In this document: one piece after another, positions 59,718 through 64,000 of the stretch
Layout of the letters: each line of letters begins with the position of its first letter
Numbering within the stretch: position 1 is the stretch's first letter
From: an archaeon
Lineage (GTDB): Archaea > Thermoproteota > Nitrososphaeria > Nitrososphaerales > Gagatemarchaeaceae
Length of the DNA stretch: 64,000 bases
Reading direction: 5' to 3'
Assembly (NCBI GenBank): GCA_021819035.1
Contig: JAKASL010000001.1
Coordinates: 310,001-374,000 of the forward strand
Program-made: the position numbers and the translations under genes
The notes under the pieces: generated by a model
Databases searched by the model: none
What the model was told of the DNA's origin: nothing
Seen by the model: only the letters and a program-made list of their open reading frames with translations

Positions 59718-59731
59718 TAGTTTATAAACTA
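59718..59731. promoter_or_regulatory. Palindromic TATA box serving two divergent promoters
   Basis: TAGTTTATAAACTA is a perfect 14-bp palindrome centred 26-27 nt from both the GTG at 59699 (minus) and the GTG at 59752 (plus). It could be a shared TATA box, a ThiR operator, or both. Confidence 0.6.
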
Positions 59732-59751
59732 CTTAATAAATCGGTTATGGC

Positions 59752-60687
59752 GTGCAGCCACCTGACGAGCTGATGTCGCAGACGTTCCTCCCAGCCATGC
59801 GCCAGTTGGTCGCGGTGCGACTGCGGGCCGAGGGGCTCTCCCAGAGCAAGATCGCGCGTCTTCTCGGCACTACCCAGGCCTCGGTCAGTATGTATCTCTC
59901 GTCAGGCCCTGACAGGGCCGTCGCTGCCCTCTCCATGTTCTCAGTCTCGAGGGCAGACGCCGACGTCTATGCCGCCCGGCTTGCTTCGGCTGTCTCCCGC
60001 GGCGCGGCAGAAGGGGTCGGGACCCTCGTCTCGATCTGGACGGGGATCCTAGGGAGCGGCGCCGCCTGCGGTCCACATAGGGCGCAGTACCCTGGCCTCG
60101 CCGACTGCGACGTATGCGTCAGGGCGTACGGGGGCCAGGCCGGAGCCAAAGTCAGGGCCGTGGCAGACGTCTCCGACGCCGTCCGGCTGCTCGAGTCGTC
60201 GGACAGCTTCGTCAGGGTGATGCCGGCGGTGTCTGTCAACCTGGCCCTCGCGGCCGGGGAGGCGGCGAGCCCATCCGACGTGGTGGCCATACCTGGACGG
60301 ATAGTGAAGGTCAAGGGGAGGGCGAAGGCGATGCTCCCCCCCGAGGCTGGGGCGTCCGCCCACATCGCCAGTGTCCTCCTCCTCGCCAGGGCCGTCCGCC
60401 CCGAGTTCAGGGCCTGCATCAACCTAAGGTACGACGACAAGATTGCGTCGGTGCTGAAGCGGCTTGGCCTCCGTACCCTCTCCGTCGGCGGCAATGCCAG
60501 AGCGGCGACAGAGGACGCGACGGTGGAGGCCCTCCGGAGAAGGCTGGAGGGGTCGCCAGGGAGGTTCGACGCCGTGGCGGACGAAGGCGGTGATGGGATA
60601 GAGCCCAACCTCTACCTCTTCGCCTCGGGGGCGCGGGAGGTCGCCGCGCTAGCCGTTAAGCTCGCCGAGTCCTACCCGGAGAGTTAG
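59752..60687 (+). CDS. thiR: ThiR-like regulator: helix-turn-helix fused to ThiN domain
   Basis: 311 residues. The N-terminus has a helix-turn-helix (L-S-Q-S-K-I-A-R-L-L-G-T-T-Q-A-S-V-S-M-Y near 28-47). A Cys-containing linker (C-G-P-H near 104; C-D-V-C near 115) is followed by a C-terminal ThiN domain (I-P-G-R-I-V-K-V-K-G near 182, N-L-R-Y-D near 224, F-D-A-V-A-D-E-G near 280). ThiR proteins repress thiamin synthesis and transport genes when thiamin phosphate binds the ThiN domain. The divergent transporter and the palindrome between them fit autoregulation plus control of uptake. Confidence 0.85.
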   Translation: MQPPDELMSQTFLPAMRQLVAVRLRAEGLSQSKIARLLGTTQASVSMYLSSGPDRAVAALSMFSVSRADADVYAARLASAVSRGAAEGVGTLVSIWTGILGSGAACGPHRAQYPGLADCDVCVRAYGGQAGAKVRAVADVSDAVRLLESSDSFVRVMPAVSVNLALAAGEAASPSDVVAIPGRIVKVKGRAKAMLPPEAGASAHIASVLLLARAVRPEFRACINLRYDDKIASVLKRLGLRTLSVGGNARAATEDATVEALRRRLEGSPGRFDAVADEGGDGIEPNLYLFASGAREVAALAVKLAESYPES

Positions 60688-62316
60688 CTATCGGCGCCTC
60701 TCGGGAGCCTTCGGCCGCCGGGCTCGCCTGGCGCACGCTTCCACGAATGCTACGTAGATGGGCTCGGGCCTCTCAGGCCTGCTGACGTACTCCGGGTGAT
60801 ACTGGGTCCCCATGTAGAAGGGGTGCCCTTCGAGCTCCATTATCTCTGCCCTCCTCCTGCCGTCGCTGAATGCGGTGAACTTCATCCCCGCCTCTTCGAA
60901 TCTCTTGAGGTACGCCTGGTTGAGCTCGTACCTGTGCCTGTGCCTCTCCCTTATCTTCTCCGCACCATAGATTTCGAAAGCCCTGCTGGGCCTCTCGATG
61001 AACACGTCGTGGCCTCCGAGCCTCATCGTCCCTCCCAGGTCGGTCACCTCCCGCTGCTCCGGGAGCAGGTCGATCACAGGGTGCGGGGTCTTCGGGTCTA
61101 CTTCGGTGGTGTTGGCACCCTTCAGGCCGAGGACGTTCCGGGCGAAGGACACGCTCGCCAGCTGGAAGCCGTAGCACAGCCCCAGAAAGGGGACCCTGGC
61201 CACCCTCGCCGTGTTGGCCGCCGCGATCTTCCCCTCCACTCCTCTCCCTCCGAACCCCTGGGGGAGGACCACCCCGTCATAGTCCTCTATCTGGCGGAGC
61301 TTGGACTCGTCCTTCTCGACCCCCTCTGAATCTATCCATGATATGCTGACGTCTGCGCCGTTGACCGCCCCCGCGTGGGCGAGCGCCTGATTCACGCTGA
61401 CGTAGCTGTCAGCCAGGCTGGCGTACTTCCCTATCATAGCCACCCTCACCGCATGCCTGTGGCCGACGAACCTGTCGGCCACAGCGTTCCAGGCGCGCAT
61501 CGAGCCATTGGCCTTCAGCCCGAGCTGTCTCCTGATGGGCGCCAGGACCCCCTCAGCCTCAAGGAGCCTGGGGACGAGGTAGATCGACTTGACGTCAGGG
61601 TCTGAGATTACGCTCTCCATCGGCACGCTGGCGAAGAGCGCTATCTTCTCCTTGGCTTCGGCCGGGAGCGGGCGGGACCCGCGTATCACCATCACGTCGG
61701 GCTGGACACCTATCCTCCTCATCTCCTGCACGCTGTGCTGCGTGGGCTTCGTCTTCATCTCCCCCACCACCGACAGCTCCGGGGCGAGGCTGACGTGGAG
61801 GAAGAGGGTCTTCGAGGGGCCTTCCTCCATCCTCATCTGCCTGAACGCCTCCAGGAAGGGGAGGCTCTCGATGTCCCCTACCGTCCCCCCGCACTCCACC
61901 ACCAGGACGTCGACCTTCTCCTTCTCCGTCAGGTCCCTTATCCTCCTCTTGATCTCGTCAGTGACGTGCGGGATTATCTGCACTGACTTTCCCAGGAACA
62001 GCCCCTTCCGTTCGTCGTCAATCACCTTCTTGTAGATCTGGCCGGTCGTGATGTTGTTGGCCTTCGACACGTCCCTGTTCAGGAAACGCTCGTAGTTGCC
62101 GATGTCCATGTCTGTCTCCCCGCCGTCGTCAGTGACGAAGACTTCGCCGTGGGTGTACGGGTTCATGGTCCCAGCGTCGAAGTTGAGATAGGGATCGATC
62201 TTCAGGCAGTTGACGCGGACCCCAGACAGCTGGAGGAGTTTGGCCACAGAGGACGTGATCACTCCCTTTCCGAGCCCCGACATGACCCCGCCCGTGATGA
62301 AAATATACTTGGGCAA
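60688..62316 (-). CDS. pyrG: CTP synthase
   Basis: 542 residues: N-terminal synthetase domain (F-I-T-G-G-V-M-S-G-L-G-K-G near 6-18, N-F-D-A-G-T-M-N-P near 47) and a C-terminal glutamine amidotransferase with nucleophile Cys in G-L-C-Y-G-F-Q near 378 and Y-H-P-E-Y near 515 (catalytic His/Glu). It makes CTP from UTP, ATP and glutamine. TTG start with a box near 62340-62349, 29 nt upstream. One base separates its 3' end from the ThiR-like gene. Confidence 0.97.
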   Translation of the reverse strand: MPKYIFITGGVMSGLGKGVITSSVAKLLQLSGVRVNCLKIDPYLNFDAGTMNPYTHGEVFVTDDGGETDMDIGNYERFLNRDVSKANNITTGQIYKKVIDDERKGLFLGKSVQIIPHVTDEIKRRIRDLTEKEKVDVLVVECGGTVGDIESLPFLEAFRQMRMEEGPSKTLFLHVSLAPELSVVGEMKTKPTQHSVQEMRRIGVQPDVMVIRGSRPLPAEAKEKIALFASVPMESVISDPDVKSIYLVPRLLEAEGVLAPIRRQLGLKANGSMRAWNAVADRFVGHRHAVRVAMIGKYASLADSYVSVNQALAHAGAVNGADVSISWIDSEGVEKDESKLRQIEDYDGVVLPQGFGGRGVEGKIAAANTARVARVPFLGLCYGFQLASVSFARNVLGLKGANTTEVDPKTPHPVIDLLPEQREVTDLGGTMRLGGHDVFIERPSRAFEIYGAEKIRERHRHRYELNQAYLKRFEEAGMKFTAFSDGRRRAEIMELEGHPFYMGTQYHPEYVSRPERPEPIYVAFVEACARRARRPKAPERRR

Positions 62317-62364
62317 GTCGTCGCTGGACGGTCCACGCTAGTTAAGGGTTGCGAGGTCCTCGGC

Positions 62365-63354
62365 CTAGGCGACCTGCCGGGTGATCACGGCCAGGTCCGA
62401 GACGTCGACCAGCAACTTGCTCACGCGCTCCAGCGAAGCCAGGATCTCGGCGGCGGTGGCGCTGTCTCCGGGGTCCCCCTTCGCTATCGAGGCGAGGCTG
62501 GAAGTGATGTCCTTCGCCATGGCGTCCATCCTGCTGTTGACTGTCCTCGGCTTCCCCGCCCGCCTCGACAGGAACCCCTGGGTGGCCAGGTCGTTCATAA
62601 CCTTCAGTTTGGCAACGCACTTCGCGTACTCCCTGGCGAGGTGCTTCGGGATTCGACTTTCACGGAACTTCGCGGAGAGCTCGCTGACTGCGTCTCCTGC
62701 ACTCTCGAGGAACGTCGCCAGGACCCTGTAGTCGAGGAGGTCGACCGGGGAGAGGCCGTACCTCTCTGCGACCTCTGCCCTGACGACGGCCGCCCTCGTC
62801 GCTCTGACAAGGAGGAAGTAGAGTCTGTCCACCTCGTCGTCCCGCTCGCTCACGAGGGCGAAGAGCTTCGAGTCACCCTTGGCCAGGGCGTCAGCGGTGT
62901 CCTTGAGCATCCCGTCCAGGAGCCCCGACATCCTCCTGACGATGTTCTCAGGGGTGATGGCGGTAGGCTCGAGGAGGAACTGCAGGGTGATCCGCTTCGA
63001 GTCCTCGTCGAGCACCTCCAGGCCGACGAGCCTCTTCATCGTGTCCCTGATGTCCTGCCTCTCCTCCCTGGTGATCATCTTCGCGCCGACGACCTTGATC
63101 AGGTCGTAGCCCAGGAGGTACGCCCCAGTGATGTCGTTGACGACCTGGGCGAAGTCTCCGCCTGCGTGGGCGATGACCAGCTGCCTCTGCTCCTCTTCCG
63201 CTCCGTCGTAGGGCCTCACCATCAGCTTGCGCGGAGAGAGCTCCTCCACGGAGAGGTCCGCCCCCTTCCTGATGCCGTTCTTCCTGACCCAGTCCTTGGG
63301 GAGCGACACCAGGATCGTCCCCCTCCCCATCTCTATCGCCTTCCGCGCCGGCAC
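62365..63354 (-). CDS. AbrB-PhoU fusion, phosphate-uptake type regulator
   Basis: 329 residues. An N-terminal SpoVT-AbrB domain (I-E-M-G-R-G-T-I-L-V-S-L-P-K-D-W, residues ~7-23) binds DNA, and two helical PhoU-like repeats follow (near 100-200 and 210-320). Archaeal proteins of this layout are annotated as phosphate-uptake regulators, but no pst genes are nearby, so the target is unknown. GTG start 28 nt after a box centred at 63382. Confidence 0.85.
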   Translation of the reverse strand: MPARKAIEMGRGTILVSLPKDWVRKNGIRKGADLSVEELSPRKLMVRPYDGAEEEQRQLVIAHAGGDFAQVVNDITGAYLLGYDLIKVVGAKMITREERQDIRDTMKRLVGLEVLDEDSKRITLQFLLEPTAITPENIVRRMSGLLDGMLKDTADALAKGDSKLFALVSERDDEVDRLYFLLVRATRAAVVRAEVAERYGLSPVDLLDYRVLATFLESAGDAVSELSAKFRESRIPKHLAREYAKCVAKLKVMNDLATQGFLSRRAGKPRTVNSRMDAMAKDITSSLASIAKGDPGDSATAAEILASLERVSKLLVDVSDLAVITRQVA

Positions 63355-63406
63355 GTCTCTATGCCGGGCGCCGGCTCTCTATACGTCGTTCGGAAGGTGC
63401 GTGGCG

Positions 63407-63718
63407 CTACTGCGCCGGGGGCGGCGCGGGCTTGTTGACCTGCTTGTTGACCGCCTCTGCCAGGTAGTGGCCGCGCAGTGTGACCTTGGCAGCGGTGACC
63501 CCCGGGACGGACATCAGCCCCGCCTTGATGTCGCTGGCGATCTTCAGCGCGAACATCGGGGGGCAGAAAGGAGCCGTCAGGTGGAACTCGAGGTCCACGG
63601 AGCCGCCGGTGACGGTCAGCTCGTCTATGAGCTTGAGGTCTGTGATTGGCCTCCCGAGCTCTGGGTCAATTATCCTCTCCATGGCCGCGTCGATGGCCGA
63701 CCGTTCCACCTGGGGCAA
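63407..63718 (-). CDS. MIP18/DUF59-family Fe-S assembly protein
   Basis: 103 residues from the TTG at 63718; the frame extends to a TTG at 63742, but the A/T box at 63745-63753 fits the shorter form. I-I-D-P-E-L-G-R-P-I near 15, and L-T-A-P-F-C-P-P-M near 50 with its Cys, are the MIP18/SufT hallmarks. The family helps load iron-sulphur clusters onto targets. It shares an A/T box with the divergent MarC-like gene. Confidence 0.88.
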   Translation of the reverse strand: MPQVERSAIDAAMERIIDPELGRPITDLKLIDELTVTGGSVDLEFHLTAPFCPPMFALKIASDIKAGLMSVPGVTAAKVTLRGHYLAEAVNKQVNKPAPPPAQ

Positions 63719-63744
63719 GCGTTCCAGGAGAATTCTGCACAACT

Positions 63745-63753
63745 GATTATTTA
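63745..63753. promoter_or_regulatory. A/T box between divergent MIP18-like (-) and MarC-like (+) genes
   Basis: GATTATTTA is about 31 nt from the TTG at 63718 on the minus strand and about 33 nt from the ATG at 63782 on the plus strand. Confidence 0.45.
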
Positions 63754-63781
63754 TCCGTTTGGCGGCGCAGGCCGTGAAGCG

Positions 63782-64000
63782 ATGTCAGGCCTCGCTACCT
63801 TCTTCGCCTTCGACGCCGGGCTCTTCGTGGAGGCCTTCGTGCTCCTGTTCGCTGTGATAGACGCGGTGGGGACGGTCCCCATATTCATCGGGCTGACCGA
63901 GGGGGCCAGGGGGTCCAGGCGGAAGATAGTGAAACAGGCCGTCGTCATCTCGACGGTCATACTCGTCCTCTTCGCGCTCTTCGGGTGGCTTATCTTCGAA
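63782..64000 (+). CDS. MarC-family integral membrane protein, 3' end missing
   Basis: The first 73 residues are visible before the window ends. They contain a signal-like first helix, F-A-V-I-D-A-V-G-T-V-P-I-F-I-G-L-T near 24-40 and a second helix after a basic loop (R-G-S-R-R-K), the N-terminal pattern of MarC/YhgN proteins. The transported substrate of this family is not established. ATG start at 63782. Confidence 0.8.
   Translation, partial: MSGLATFFAFDAGLFVEAFVLLFAVIDAVGTVPIFIGLTEGARGSRRKIVKQAVVISTVILVLFALFGWLIFE

Noticed and set aside
1-64000. CRISPR arrays, insertion sequences, rRNA genes
   Set aside because: No direct-repeat arrays, transposase motifs or rRNA-like sequence were seen; the intein is the only mobile element recognised.

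Overview
The window is GC-rich archaeal DNA, packed with genes on both strands. Lineage markers are RadA and a RadB-like ATPase, an Sm-like protein, RIO kinase, NFACT/Rqc2-like protein, DUF373 protein, ribosomal eL13, archaeal-type TyrRS, and a tRNA-Tyr with introns. Ribosomal eL13 and the half-size CtaA point to the TACK/Thermoproteota side. Together with CtaB, superoxide dismutase and an acyl-CoA oxidation gene set, they suggest an aerobic heterotroph, plausibly a non-ammonia-oxidising Nitrososphaeria-like lineage. This placement is inference; no 16S rRNA lies in the window.

Most genes have an A/T-rich TATA-like box centred about 25-35 nt upstream of the start codon and no leader. This implies leaderless transcription. 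Starts are often TTG or GTG, and I used box spacing to choose starts in many entries.

Layout: 0-3.1 kb holds secreted or membrane-anchored surface proteins, including a possible S-layer/stalk pair. 3.1-9.1 kb carries a sugar nucleotidyltransferase, a Rieske protein, a PfkB kinase and the non-oxidative pentose phosphate genes (split transketolase, ribulose-phosphate epimerase, transaldolase). 9.2-24.9 kb is housekeeping: SOD, GSAM-like aminotransferase, OGG-type glycosylase, eL13, the tRNA-Tyr with three inferred introns, heme O/A synthesis, ThiI plus a degenerate ThiI paralogue, thioredoxin, TyrRS, AsnRS-like synthetase, and RadA interrupted by a 500-residue intein. 24.9-33.2 kb has a large surface protein, inositol-phosphate synthase with a PadR regulator, Nudix, an eL22-like protein, cis-prenyltransferase and DUF373.

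33.2-50.9 kb is a catabolic block: acyl-CoA ligase, thiolases, a DUF35 partner, acetoacetyl-CoA synthetase, MmgE/PrpD protein, acyl-CoA dehydrogenase, EtfBA and a membrane Fe-S oxidoreductase likely passing ETF electrons to quinone. It also contains a MenA-like prenyltransferase, an LLM flavin enzyme and a TrmB-like regulator with a matching candidate operator. 50.9-64 kb holds NFACT, a RadB-like ATPase, Sm-like protein, RIO kinase, a nucleoside catabolism set (nucleoside hydrolase, deoC, ribokinase), a ThiR-like regulator divergent from a putative S-component transporter and an AIR-synthase-like enzyme, CTP synthase, AbrB-PhoU, a MIP18-family protein and a truncated MarC-like gene.

I saw no CRISPR array, insertion sequence or rRNA. 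The only stretch over 300 nt without a protein gene is 12781-13298, which holds the tRNA and a possibly structured segment.
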